Notes under the pieces: model-generated | Database searches by the model: none | Seen by the model: only the letters and a program-made list of their open reading frames with translations | What the model was told of the DNA's origin: nothing | Source of the DNA: Thermothielavioides terrestris NRRL 8126 | Taxonomy: Eukaryota; Ascomycota; Sordariomycetes; Sordariales; Chaetomiaceae | DNA: 64,000 nucleotides | Direction: 5' to 3' | NCBI RefSeq assembly: GCF_000226115.1 | Contig: NC_016461.1 | Span: 2,480,001-2,544,000 of the forward strand | Position numbers and translations under genes: made by a program | Part shown: positions 11,081 to 22,817 of the stretch, one piece after another | Numbering within the stretch: the stretch's first letter is position 1 | Layout: each line of letters starts with the position of its first letter

Positions 11081-12837
11081 ATGATACATCCATCGCGCAG
11101 GGCATATGTGGAGGAGGCGGAAACGGAGGTGAGCGCACCAGGATCAGCATCAACATACATCTTTTGGCCGTTCACGCTCCGTCCAAATGTGCAGCTAGCG
11201 CAGCCACTGACAAGCATCATTGAGTGCAGGATCGTGGCGGTGTCGATTTACATTCTATCCGTAAGTATCGCCGACCTCGGCCCTGCTTCCACGGCTGACT
11301 AACCTGCACGCCAGCCATCGACCGGGACTATGACATCCCAAGCGCTGGGGCTGGCATCGCACCTGAGAAGGCGTCGGCGCTTCTCTCAAAGTTCGAGCGG
11401 AAGAGGTTGGCAGCAACCATAGCTGTTCCCACCGACGATGGACGGGTGCGCGCTAAGCTTCGGGAGCTGGGCGAGCCCATCACACTCTTCGGCGAGGGCC
11501 CGGCCGACAGACGCGACAGACTGCGAGAGCTGCTCACCGAGCAAGCAACACAGGCACAGCAAGCAGCCCGCCAGGAGGGCGCCGACGTGGAGATGGCGGA
11601 GGCCGGGGAAGAGGAGGAGGAAGAGGAAGCCGAAGAGCAGGAGGAGGAGTTCTACTCCCGGGGAACAGACGAACTGCTACAGGCTCGGATAAACATCGCC
11701 CAATACTCGATCCCACGAGCGAAGCGGCGCATCGAGTTTCAGAAGAAGGAAGCGAGCATCTCGTTGCGCGCACATGTCAAGTTCCGCAAGGGCATCAAGG
11801 AACGGCTGCAGACGTTCGAGCTCCAGGGCAGTCAGGCTGCCGGAGACCGACACGTCAGCATGACACGGATATCGCCGAGCGGGAAGATAGTGGCAACAGG
11901 CAACTGGGGCGGACAGGTCAAGCTCATTGACGTCCCGAGTCTGGAGCACAAGCGGACGTTGAGAGGCCATACCAACAAGATCAGCGGCATCTCTTGGATG
12001 CCCGGCGCTACCCTGCCTGAGCGCAACGTCTCGGAAGAGACAGTCAATCTAGCATCCGGTGGTGCAGAGGGCCAGATCCACCTCTGGTCCCTGACACAGG
12101 ACACCCCTCTCTCGACGCTCTCCGGGCACTCGCAGCGAGTATGCCGGGTTGAATTCCACCCTTCCGGGAAGTACCTAGCCTCGGCGTCGGAAGACACCTC
12201 GTGGCGGCTATGGGATGTTGAGAAGTCGACGGAACTGCTTTTGCAAGAGGGGCATTCGCGCGGCGTCTACGCCGTCAGCTTCAACACCGACGGATCGCTA
12301 CTCGCCAGCGCGGGGCTCGACAGCATCGGGCGGATCTGGGATCTGCGCTCGGGACGCACGGTCATGATCCTGGACGGCGGCACGGACGGGCATATCAAGC
12401 CCATCTACGGGCTCGATTGGGGCTCGGACGGCCACCGGGTCCTGACGGCCTCTGCTGACGGGTGGATCAAGTGCTGGGACGTCAGGAAGGTGCAGCGGAC
12501 GGGGGGCATCGGCGCGCACACGAGCGCGGTGTCCGATGTCAGGTGGTTCAAGGGCCTCGACGACCCGCTGGAGGGCACTCCGCCGGGCGAGGATGAAAAG
12601 GGCATGCAGATGCCCAAGAAGTCGGGCACCTTCTTGGTCTCGTCCGGCTTCGACCACAAGATCAACATCTTCTCGGCAGACGACTGGGCTCTGGTGCAGT
12701 CGCTCAGCGGCCACACGGGGCCCGTCGCGAGCGTGGATGTGAGCAGGGACGGGAGGTGGATTGTGAGCGGAGGCCATGACCGGACGGTGAAGCTGTGGGG
12801 GAGGAACGACGCGACGGGGTTGTACGGCGACGACTAG
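11081..12837 (+). CDS. PRP4: U4/U6 snRNP WD40 protein Prp4
   Basis: Exons 11081-11128, 11230-11260 (31 nt) and 11315-12837 give 533 aa. The model starts [12 protein letters not shown]. After a short linker comes the Prp4-like/SFM motif ([20 protein letters not shown]), then [20 protein letters not shown], typical of Prp4. An acidic Glu run (about 120-145) leads into a basic helix and a seven-bladed WD40 propeller ([50 protein letters not shown], ending DRTVKLWG). Prp4 binds Prp3 and U4/U6 in the tri-snRNP and acts in spliceosome assembly in the nucleus. The tiny second exon was accepted because it alone keeps frame between two good splice sites. SNU114, another spliceosome gene, lies at 34.2 kb but is not linked functionally by position. 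Confidence 0.92.
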
Positions 12838-13369
12838 GCTTCTGTGCGTTTTGGCCGGGCTGCTACATGGACAAAATGGGTCATAGAATGTCTAATTATT
12901 ATTACCTCCTGTGTAGGAGGCACTTTGGTAGCCGCGTTCATGCGCCCCCATATCTTGACGACTTGCGCGTGTGATAGTGATGTGGTGATACCGTATGTAC
13001 GGATGTAAGGTTACCTTACGGATTATGGATTTACTGGACACTGCTGCTGTGGGCCCGCTCTGTGCCGCAGACCACTGCAATGGCTAGCGGGCTTGGCATC
13101 GCCCGCAGCGCCCAATTGAATGGGAATCAGCAAGGGTCACAAGCAGCTGCTCGACTGCTTCGTTGCATTCACTTGCCATCCAGATACAGAGTGCAGAGCC
13201 CATCTTCATCCCGACCATCCCCTTCTGCTGAACTTCAGCGCTTGCAACCGACGCCGATGCGAATTACCTAACCGAGCTCTCTCTCTTTCTCACATTTTGA
13301 GCCAGGAGCAAAGAAAAATCCTAACAACGCTGCTCCTTTGTCCGCATTCAACAGCGGAAGAGAAACAAC
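12838..13369. other. PRP4 3' flank and cyclin gene promoter
   Basis: About 530 bp on the path of two plus-strand genes. CT-rich at about 13275-13300 before the cyclin start. No other feature seen. Confidence 0.5.
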
Positions 13370-14944
13370 ATGTCGAGTATCGACAGGTACCGGCCTCCAA
13401 GAGAGGGCTACCAACCGCCCTCGCTCCCCCCGAAGCCAGTACCCGCAGCCGTCGACCGCCTCTCCAATTCCCCCGCGAAACGGCGCGAAGTACCGCCCGC
13501 CGTCCCTTCGCCTCCCACGCTCTCCTCGAGGACGTCTCCCCCGCGGCCGCACTCGCGACGTAGCGCGCCCTCACCCGCCCAGTCGAGTCCGCCGCGAGCT
13601 CCGCTGCCACGACCAAACCAATGGTTCTTTACAGCAGACGAGGTAGCAAGCACGCCGAGCATAATCGACGGCTTGCCGCCCGCCGAGGAGAGGTTGAGGA
13701 GGGCGAAGGGCGTCAACTTCATCTATCAAGCCGGCATCCTGCTCGAGCTGCCGCACATCACATTATGGGTCGCCGGCGTGTTCTTTCACCGGTTCTACAT
13801 GCGGTATAGCATGGTCGAAGAAAAAGGAGGCATACATCACTACGTAGGTGGTCCCTCTGCCGAAGGCTAGTGCGGCACACAGCCAGGGCTTACACAGATG
13901 CGCCGCCAGAACATCGCCGCGACTGCTCTCTTCCTCGCCAACAAGACGGAAGAGAACTGCCGCAAGACTAAGGACCTCATCATCGCGGTCGCCAAGGTGG
14001 CCCAAAAGAACAGCAAGCTCGTCATCGACGAGCAAAGCAAGGAATACTGGAAGTGGCGCGACAGCATCTTGGCTTACGAGGAACTGATGCTCGAGGCGCT
14101 CACCTTCGACCTGCTGGTCGACAACCCGTACACGCGACTGTACGACTACCTGTCGCAGCTGGACCTGCTGCAGAACAAGCCGCTCCGCGACTCGGCGTGG
14201 GCCTTCTGCAACGACGCGTGCCTGTCGGTGCTGCCGCTGATGCTCAACGCGCGCGACGTGGCCATCGCGGCCATCTTCTTCGCCACGTGCGTCACCCGCG
14301 AGAAGATCGACGACGTGCACGGCGAGCCCTGGTGGGCGTTCCTCCGGGGCAGCGAGACGCTCACGGTGCGCGCCGTGCAGCTCATGACCGACTTCTACCG
14401 CGAGAACCCGCTGCGCCGGCAGGACGCCAACAAGGTGCCCGGCTCGCCCGCCTTCACCCTCGAGAGCACCCGCCGCCGCGGCGAGCTCAGCCTCAGCCAG
14501 CTGGACCTCGACTCGAGCCAGTACGGCACGCCGACCACGCCACCGGGCAGCGGCGCCTCGGGGGCTCCCGCTCCGGCTCCCGCTCCGCATGTGAACGGCA
14601 GGACGGCGGCGGACCGCGACCGCGACGAGGCGAGGGGCGTTAGCAGGGAACCGCCCGTCCCCATCAAGAAGGAGGAGGAGGCCGACGCGTCGTCGGCGGC
14701 CGGGATCGGCGCCGAGCTGGCGGAGCAGGCGAGCCGGGGCGACTCGGACGCGGCGTTGAAGGCGGCGGCGAACGACTTGGCCGTGCACAGCGGCAACGCG
14801 GTGAACGGGGGTCTGGGCGGAGGGCTCGTCTCGCCCCGGATCAGGAGGCGAAGTGTGGAGCCTGAGGAGGGAGAGGCGAGGGAGCCTAAGCGGGCGAGGC
14901 TGGATGAGGGTGATGAAGACGAGGGCGAGATCAAGGGGTCATGA
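13370..14944 (+). CDS. pch1: Pch1-type cyclin (cyclin T/K family, CDK9 partner)
   Basis: Exons 13370-13843 and 13898-14944 give 506 aa. Residues 1-83 are Pro/Ser/Arg-rich. The first cyclin fold starts at about 85 with WFFTADEVASTPSIIDG and includes KGVNFIYQAGI, FHRFYMRYSM and, across the join, HHY then AATALFLANKTEE. The segment KVAQKNSKLVIDEQSKEYW closely resembles fission-yeast Pch1. The second cyclin fold runs to about 330 and a disordered tail ends in GEAREPKRARLDEG. Pch1 pairs with Cdk9 as P-TEFb to phosphorylate the Spt5 and RNA polymerase II C-terminal domains. A Ctk2 or cyclin K role is the main alternative; the Pch1-like motifs argue against it. It converges with DUS4. Confidence 0.82.
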
Positions 14945-15530
14945 TCTGTTCCTCGACGCTGGTCAGTGTCGGCCGGTGTTGCATAGTTTTTCCTGCCTTG
15001 TTTTCGGCGCTTTTGCCAGTTTCTTCTCTTCTTCCATTCTTGTTTTCGAAATGGGTTTCTGACTGGGGCGGGATGGATGGCGTCTGTCGGCATGGGATTC
15101 CCGGGGCGGCGGGCACACGGCGATGTGATATTTGTGGTTGACACGGCCTCTCTACCTTTTCTTCATGGCTGCCTGACTTCTCAAGCTCAAGCGCCATTTC
15201 AGGCAGCTAGGCGGCTTATTTGACCGATATCCTGCATTGTATCCATATTCTGAGTTACCGCAGTTATCTTGCTGAACTGCCCTCCTTCAGGGGAGCGGCT
15301 TCCGGTCCTGCTTATGTTTGCAGTGGTGAGGGACGATACTGGGCATGCACATCAGACCAGGGGGTGGACTACGGAACAGACTTCATCTGGTTGGCGCCAT
15401 GGGAATCAACATTCAGTTCGGCCCTTGCCCTCGACATTACCCGGCGCATGTCTTCCGTCAACAACACCCCAGACGGCCAGTCCAGCCCATCACCATCCTG
15501 AGCCCACACTCACCCTCCCAAACCTTCATC
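14945..15530. other. Convergent 3' region between the cyclin and DUS4
   Basis: 586 bp that should hold both 3' UTRs. CT-rich near 15000-15040 and 15540-15590. No gene seen. Confidence 0.5.
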
Positions 15531-17032
15531 TTAAATTAATCCTGAATCAAGTCCCTCCCTCCCCCTCCCACCAATCCCCACCCTCTCCAACCCACCGGCC
15601 GGAGCCTTCCCATCCAAGAAATCGATCAAGTCCAGCATGTTCCCGCACCGCGCCATCATCGCCGCCCGCTCCCCCTTGCTCAGCAGCGCCCGCTTGTCCG
15701 GCCCCATCCCGGGCCCCAGCATCTCGCTCGCGTGGTGCAGCACCAGCTTGAACGGCAGCGCGCTGCGCGCCGCGTTGCTCAGGAAGGTCGACACCGCGCC
15801 CCACGGGCAGGTCGGGGCGCCTGCGTACAGGGCCGGGTTGCATAGCAGCGCGCGGGCCGACATCAGGCCGGCTAGGTGGTGGAGGTGCGGGGGTTCTGGT
15901 GGTGGTGGTGGTTGTGGGAGGGGGTCTGTGGTGGTGATGATGGTCGTCGTCGTTGTCGGGGTGGGAGTGAGAAAGGGGGAGGTGAAGGGCAGCGCGTCGA
16001 GCGCGAAGACGTCGCCTGACAGGATGATCGGCACGCGCGAGCCGAAGGTGGACGTCAGGATCTCGAGCGCTTCGAGGTCGATGGGCGTGCTCGAGGGCGT
16101 GGAGCGCGTGCGCGGGTGGATGGTCAGCCAGTCGATGTGGCGGTCTTGGTCCGGGCCGAGGACCGTGGTGATGAAGTCGATTGTTTTGCTGGTTGGTGGT
16201 GAGCGGGCTTGTCAACAGTTGGGAGATGGATGGATCATTGACCCCCTTTTTTTTTCAAGTTACCCCTTGGGTTGGGTGTACTCACCGGAGATCCTTGTGT
16301 ATGCGGATTTTGACGCTCACACTCCGCCCCTTCGGGTTGTCCATGTCCTTCTCTTTGTCGACGGCCCATCCGTCTCGGCGCAGCTGCTCCCGGGTCTCGA
16401 CGACCATGTCCCGCACCAGCTCCCGCTTCTCCATCAGGGCGGCGCCGAGCGTCTCGGCGCAGGCCCACGACTGGGGGCAGCCGCAGTTCAGGTCCACGCC
16501 GTTGCTGAAAGGAGCCACCAGGGATGAAGCTCGCGCGAGTTCTTGGGGGACGTTGGCGCCGAACTGAACGATTGTCGGCGGTTGAGGCCCGTTGGTGGAT
16601 ATTGTGAAGTCTAGGCAACTCAGAAACAGGTCCGTGATGTTCAGGCGCCCATGTCATGGACTCACCACTGTCTCTTGCAAAGCGGTTTCTGTTGAACTCC
16701 TTGGCCAGGATCATGGGCGTCCAGCATAGATCCGTTCCATAGGCGTAGACCGTCTGGCGGAAGGCAAGCTAACCACCGAGTTAGTGTACATAGTTGTGGA
16801 GCAAAGCTGTCAGAGGCGGCGCTTGCCTTGCTGTAGCGCACCATGGGCGCTGAGGCGTACAAGAATCGCTTCTCATTTTTGGCTATGTCGAAAAGCTTCA
16901 GGGGGCTGGGTGTAATGAGATACACAGATAGCAGCCTGTGTCAGTCACTGAGCTCCCAATACAAAGGGCAAGAGACAAGGCGCTAAGAGAAAAATCTCAC
17001 TGAATGAGATCTAAGTCTGGGAACTCAGCCAT
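15531..17032 (-). CDS. DUS4: tRNA-dihydrouridine synthase Dus4
   Basis: Five exons: 17001-17032, 16827-16905, 16666-16768, 16286-16610 and 15531-16188, giving 398 aa. Start MAEFPDLDLIHPLKLFDIAK. FMN-barrel motifs follow in order: RFLYASAPMVRYSKLAFR, DLCWTPMILAKEF, GVDLNCGCPQSWA (catalytic Cys), TIHPRTR and IILSGDVF. Dus4 reduces uridine in the D-loop of cytosolic tRNAs (U20a/U20b in yeast). Intron 2 (16769-16826) has a GC-AG boundary (AAG then GCAAGC), the only GC donor needed in this window. Residues about 249-284 are a Thr/Pro-rich insert within the barrel; the DNA there has no GT, so it is not an unspliced GT-AG intron. It is divergent from ADE2. Confidence 0.9.
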
Positions 17033-17582
17033 ATCCTCAAGCTTGAGATGCCTGAGGTATGGCTCGTACTGGAGGCAGACCTCCCTAAAGGATCCGCAAT
17101 TGGTTTGTGTCCGGTTTCTTGAGAAGTCGAGAGAGTGTGTGTGAGTGTGAGTATGAGTGTGACCAAGTTGAAGCAGCGAGTGCCCCACTACAATACAGGC
17201 AGAGAGTGAAACCTGCAAACCGTAAGTGCCGAAGCACCACCGTAAACTCGCCCAATTCGAGCCAAGGACTGAGCTTCAAGCGCGTGGTAGGAATACCTTG
17301 TTTTTATCGAGTTCTCTTTGGGTATTTTGACTGAGAGTTTGGAGTTCCAGAGTCCAGCAAGGTGAAGGGGTCTGATACCATACGACGGTATTTCGAGTAC
17401 CGTACCACTTGGTTACGGTAATACTGCCTGCTGTTCACTGCAGTTCAGCAGCCTTGCTCAGTACTCCGTCACTACCTACAAAATTTCGAGTCATTTATTA
17501 CCCGATCTCGGTCCCGGCCCTGGACTCCGGTCACTCACTCCCTGGATCGACGGGAAAGTCCAACACTCGGGCGAACCAAAAA
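17033..17582. promoter_or_regulatory. Divergent promoter region DUS4 / ADE2
   Basis: 550 bp between two start codons. Holds a GTGTGTGAGTGTGAG stretch (about 17133-17160) and palindromic TACGGTA/TACCGTA motifs (17386-17421). No TATA box is evident. Confidence 0.45.
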
Positions 17583-19664
17583 ATGGCAGGCAGCAGGAAT
17601 CCCGTGATCGGCCTTCTGGGCGGTGGGCAGCTCGGGCGCATGCTGTGCGAGGCGGCCAGCCCGCTGGCAATCGACATCGCCGTGCTGGACGAGGAGAAGG
17701 CGCCGGCCAAGCAGGCCCACAACACCGGCCGCCATGTCACCGGCTCCTTCAAGGACCCCGCCCGCATCAGGGAGCTCGCTGCGCAGTCCGACGTCCTCTC
17801 GGTCGAGATCGAACACGTCGAGACCGAGGTGCTCGAGGACATTGACAGGAACGGCGTCGAGGTCAAGCAGGCCGACGGATCCACCAGGACGCACCGCCCG
17901 CCCGTCCACCCCTCGTGGAGGACGATCCGGCTCATCCAGGACAAGTACCTCCAGAAGGAGCACTTCCGCGCCAGCGGCAAGGGCATCCCCATTGCCGAGC
18001 AGGTGGCCATCGAGTCCGGCCCGGCTGCTGTTGCCTCACTCAAGGATGCTGCCGCCAAGTTCGGCTTCCCCTTCATGCTCAAGGCCCGGAAGGGCAGCTA
18101 CGACGGCAGGGGAAACTTCAAGGTTGACAGCGAGGCCGACTTCGAGGCTGCCGCCAAGGCTCTCGGGGGGTTGAGTCTGTACGCGGAGAAGTGGGCCCCT
18201 TTCGTCAAGGAGCTGGCCGTCATGGTCATCCGGACCGAGGACGACAACGGCCAGCTCAAGCGCTGTGTCGCATATCCTGCCGTTGAGACAGTCCACGAGG
18301 ACAGCATCTGCACCAAGGTTTTTATGCCGCCGAGGGATGTCCCGGAGGCTGTGTGTGAGGCGGCGAGGAAGCTGGCCACCGAGGTGGTCAGCACATTATG
18401 GGGGAGGGGAGTCTTTGCCGTGGAGATGTTCCTCCTTGCAGATGGTGAGAGCTCCCAGTCCCATTTTCCCGCTCCCTATTGACAAACCCCCTACAGGCTC
18501 CCTGATGGTCAACGAGGTCGCGCCGCGGCCTCACAACTCGGGCCACTACACTATCGAGGCTGTCCCGCAAATGTCACAATACAAGGCGCAGCTACACGCC
18601 GTCCTGGACCTCCCGGTCCCGGAGAAACTAACCCCCAGGGTTCCCTCCGCCATTATGCTGAACATCCTCGGCGGCGCCACCCCGTCCGCCCACCTCAAGC
18701 TGGCCGAGCTGGCCAGGGCGACCTTCGACGACGACATGGATGTCTATCTGCATCTCTACAACAAGGAGTCCAAACCGGGCCGAAAGATCGGCCACATCAC
18801 CCTTACCGGCACCTCCACCATCCAGGAATTGGAAGCCAAAGCCAAGCCCTTCATCGACCTCGTCGACGAGATCCGGCGCGAGCGCATCTCCGCCTCGGCC
18901 GAAACGCTCCGGCCAAAGCAGGAAACCGCAGTTACCCCAGTCCCAGTCCCAGCGCCAACCCAACAACCACAACCCCCGTCCTCCTCCTCCTCCTCCTCCT
19001 CATCCTCAGGCTCCCCCCTGGTGCTCGTCACAATGGGCTCCGACTCGGACCTGCCGGTGCTGCAGGCGGGGCTGGACGTGCTGCGCGCGTTTGGCGTGCC
19101 GTACGCGCTGGACATCACGTCGGCGCACCGCACGGCGCGGTACATGATGCGGGTGGCCGAGGAGGCAGCCGGCCGGGGCATCCGCGTCATCATCGCGGCG
19201 GCCGGCGGCGCCGCCCACCTGCCGGGCATGCTGGCGTCCGAGACGCCGCTGCCGGTCGTCGGCGTGCCCGTCAAGGCGACCCACCTGGACGGGCTGGACA
19301 GTCTGCTGAGTATCGTGCAGATGCCGGTGAGCAACCTCCTTCCCTTCATATTCCCCTTTCTTTCTTTCTTTCTGTCTCTCTTTCTTTCTTCCCGAGACTG
19401 TTTGAGGTGTAAAATTGTGGGTGGTTTTTCTGTGGCTGATAGCGGAGTTGCGAAAAACAGAGGGGCGTGCCGACCGCCACGGTGGGCATCAACAACTCCA
19501 CCAATGCCGCGCTGCTGGCCGTGCGAATCCTGGGGTCGTTCATGCCCGAGTACCAGGAGAAGATGAGGCGCTACCAGCTGGACATGGAAGAGCAGGTCAT
19601 GGTCAAGGGGAATAAGCTGAGGGAGCTGGGCGACGTGGAATACCTCGCCGCCAAGGGCAAATAG
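17583..19664 (+). CDS. ADE2: Phosphoribosylaminoimidazole carboxylase Ade2 (PurK-PurE fusion)
   Basis: Exons 17583-18444, 18497-19326 and 19461-19664 give 631 aa, longer than the roughly 570 aa of yeast Ade2. The N-terminal ATP-grasp/PurK half starts VIGLLGGGQLGRM and includes EIEHVE, KARKGSYDGRGN and NEVAPRPHNSGHYTIE. The C-terminal PurE half starts at about 460 with LVTMGSDSDLP and includes SAHRT, AAGGAAHLPGM and GINNSTNAALLAVRIL. The enzyme carboxylates AIR to CAIR in purine synthesis in the cytosol. The extra length is mostly a Pro/Gln-rich then poly-Ser linker (TCC repeat near 18980-19008) between the halves. Loss of Ade2 gives red pigment in many fungi. The start ATG directly precedes the conserved nucleotide-binding motif. 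Confidence 0.95.
18980..19008 (+). repeat. TCC microsatellite coding poly-Ser linker in ADE2
   Basis: A run of TCC codons, with one TCA break, between the PurK and PurE halves. A multiple-of-three unit keeps frame when its length varies. Confidence 0.85.
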
Positions 19665-20320
19665 ATGGCGTCCGGACGGGCAGGGGCAGTAAAAAGGGGC
19701 TGGCTGTTGGTCATGGAAAAATGATTGGGCGGTGGGTGGGTGGCTGTTTTTGCGAATTAAAAGTCCCGAGATGGTCCTTGGAGATGATTTACGTCGAACT
19801 CAGGCCACCCAGAAACAAGAGGATGACGGCGTCTTGATACAAAACCTCGCTCACGGCCGCCAGAGAAGTGCCCGCCTGGCGCCTACAAGCATGAGTACGG
19901 CCAGAATCCTGAGTGCAGAGAAGAAAACGCCACCTAGGAGGCAATGCAATGGCACTCTCCACAGGGCCGGGCCTCGTTGTATGTTGCATCATCACGATCC
20001 CTATCCGTCATCGGCATTGCGGTTATAGATCAGCGCATTATCAGCGACAACCAGGCCGGTCTACGTATGGTCTGTTTTGCCCTATCTTCCCAGCTGTTTC
20101 AGATCCGGACTCACCCACACTCAGAGCTCGATCCCGCTTGCGCAATACACATATCACAGGTTTATCAGCAGCGCTAGCCCACTCATAGTGACAAACCTCC
20201 CCTTTTATTAAACTGAACGGCAGCTTGGGGAGCGCAGGGATGGTGAGTGCGACGCCGAATTGATGAACGGCTAAAACGCTGCGTAGACGCGACCGAGATA
20301 GGAAGGTGAGGCAGGCGAGC

Positions 20321-20357
20321 AGAGGGAGAGGGAGAGGGAGAGGGAGAGGGAGAGGGA
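20321..20357. repeat. GGGAGA hexanucleotide microsatellite
   Basis: About six tandem GGGAGA units in non-coding DNA. Confidence 0.85.
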
Positions 20358-21820
20358 AGAACGTGCTTGCATCAGTGGATGACGAGCAAAGTAGACATAT
20401 AATACATGGCAGTCAAGGCTCTTAAGAGGCTGGTCTGGGTTTACGATGTAGGTAGGTAGGTAGCTATCATAGATACAGCCTCCTCGGGGACACAACGGAA
20501 TGTAACTGCGTGTCTCGTACATACGGCACCCTCGGAAACAACAAGCGTCTTGTCGAGTGGCTCACCGATATGTTTCGGACCGTCCGCCCTACCGTGGAAG
20601 AAGGAGCCCCGACGAGACGACGTTGGCCCGGCGGCGTTGCGAGCAGTGGAAGCTCCCTCGTGTAACGCCTCTCGTACTTGGCCGTAACGCAGGACGTAGA
20701 TGCGATGGAAGCCAAGCCGGACGGCTACGGGAGGGACTGAAAAAACGGGAAAACGAGGAAAGAGGCTCCGCTGGGGACAGTAGCCGGCTGCAGGTTTTGA
20801 AGTCGAGGTAGGGTTGCGGGGAGCGGAACAGGCTAAGATCCGCACCGCGGCGGATTGGCGGGCAGGTCTGAACGGTGAAAGAACAGCCGGATGGATAGAT
20901 CCGGGGTTGGAGGGCAGGAAGGGGGCAGAATTCTCCGGGAAGAGCCCAGGCCAGGAGCCTGTACGGACCTCCAACTCCTTTTTCAAACCGGGGGGGAGGG
21001 ACTTGGCCGCAACCACGGATCATCTCGGCCAACTTGCCTGGATGCAGCGGTTGACCGCGGCTTTTCTCGGAGACGGATCTCTGTCTCGGCGGTTCAGTTA
21101 ATTGACTGCATGCATCCGAGGTGCTCTGGTCCGTCGTCGAACAGGAAGGACACGGCCGCAGCAGGAGGTGGGAGTTTGGAATGGTGGCCTCGCAATACTG
21201 GCAGGACCCCACAGAAGGATCATCTTGGCCGTCAGTTGGCGAGGTTTTGACATCTCTCGAGAGCGGGCAGCGTCACAAGAGGAAGCCATTTTGGGTTCGG
21301 CGCTGCAGAGGTAATGTAGTGTAATGAGGGCAAGGACGTGGTGAACCAACCGTCAGTTGGACGGAGGATTCGCTTCTGTGTTTTTGCCTGAGCCTGTCCA
21401 CAGCGTTTTGTACGGATACTGCGAATGTGCTGCTCGGCGAACGGGGCTCGCCGGCCTTGAACCAGATGTCTATGGCACTGAGGAGTCTTGGCTGCTAAAA
21501 ATAAGCCGCTGTGAGTGCCTGCCGAGTCTGTAGTTAATCAATTGCGTCCCTCATTTGCCAGCAGTTAATAAACACGGTCCCTGAAAGCGGAAGATTCCTT
21601 CAGCATCGTCACATTTGCCTGTTTTGCCAACCTGCCAAGGAGCAACTGTGACACTGTCGGTTGGCAGGACAAGCAAAAGCCTTAGCGGTTGACCGACGGG
21701 GAAGGGAGTTGCAAAACTCGTGGGCAACAGGAAGGGCTGGGTGCATAGGATGAAGCAGTGAGAGCCATTCAGTTAAGTGGTGACGTGACTGGATGGGGAC
21801 ACAGAAAGACACAAGCAAAC

Positions 21821-21828
21821 TATAAAAG
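21821..21828 (+). promoter_or_regulatory. TATA box of the small secreted protein gene
   Basis: TATAAAAG about 185 bp upstream of the ATG at 22007. It is the cleanest TATA match next to a gene in this window, and fits a strongly regulated secreted-protein gene. Confidence 0.6.
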
Positions 21829-22006
21829 AGCGCTGCTCCTTCCTCGAAATGCTTCACTGAGCGACTCTGTCGACACGGGCATCACCTGTCCTCAACAACA
21901 AGGGAACACTTGCGACTTCCTCGCTTGACCCGTTCCTCACCCACCCAGCCAGCGCTTATTGACCGAACCATCCTTAAACGTCCACCACCAAGAACAGCTG
22001 CCCACC

Positions 22007-22817
22007 ATGAAGTTTCAAGCATTCGCACTGAGTCTCCTCGCGGCGAGCGGTCTTGCGAGCCCCGTCCCGCAGGACGTCCGCCAACCGCTCTACACGCTGC
22101 GGCTCTCCTCGTAAGAAACGCCCCCTGCCAATTTGCTTCACTTCCAACCCTCCCCCGTTAACCGACCAACCGCAACTAACATCCCCCCCCTTTTCCCCCT
22201 TTTCCCCCATAACCAGCCCCGTCCCCGCCCTAGACGGCGCCTACCTCACCCTCTCCCCAAAAAACGCCACGCAGGTGGGGGTCTACCCGCCGGCGTCGGC
22301 CGAGGACGCGCAGATCCGGTTCCACGCGGTGCAGGACCCGGCGACGGGGCGCGCGGAGCTGCGCACGACCAACATCCCGACGACCGGCATGCGCGGCACC
22401 GTGCTGGCGCTCGTCGGCGGCGGCCTGCTGGACCTCGCCAGCCTGCAGGACCCGGCCGCCGTTCCCGTGCCCGCCGGCGGCGTCTGCGATTGGACGTCCT
22501 TCCGGCTTGGGGACGGGGAAGGGGAGGGCAAGAGGATCGTGTACGTCGGTAAGGATGGTCAGGCTGCGGGCACGTGGGTTGCGTTTCCTGATGGGGAGGC
22601 CGGAGCCGGGTGGAGTGTGAAGTGGAAGGATGGTGAGTCTTCTTCTATTTTCTCTCTGTCCCACCCCCCGCCCTTTGTTTTTCACTTCTTCGTGGTAGTG
22701 GCAGCGATCGTTGAGAGGGTTTTTCTGACAGCAGTGGTGTGAATAGACAACGCAGTGACGACGGAAAATTACATGCCTGTTCAGCTGGTGTACGAGCCCG
22801 TCCAGGATTCTGAGTGA
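22007..22817 (+). CDS. Small secreted protein of unknown function
   Basis: Exons 22007-22110, 22217-22632 and 22747-22817 give 196 aa. The start MKFQAFALSLLAASGLASP is a clear secretion signal, and the ATG sits in ACCATGA context. The mature chain has repeated ALDGAYLTLS, MRGTVLALVG and GTWVAFPDGE segments that look beta-rich, and only one cysteine (GGVCDW), so it is not a typical disulfide-rich effector. It ends MPVQLVYEPVQDSE. I do not recognise a family. A strong TATA box upstream suggests regulated expression. Splice sites GTAAGA and GTGAGT give an uninterrupted frame, which supports a real gene. It converges with SDH2. Confidence 0.75.

Larger units (their letters stand above)
19665..22006. 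other. Gene-poor 2.3-kb region upstream of the small secreted protein
   Basis: No conserved coding signal. Contains the GGGAGA repeat at 20321-20357, a GTAGGTAGGTAG stretch near 20448-20462 and a TATA box at 21821-21828. Several 60-207-codon frames overlap on both strands without splice or domain support. Confidence 0.5.

Noticed and set aside
13763..14788. 341-codon minus-strand frame
   Set aside because: Antisense shadow of the Pch1-type cyclin.
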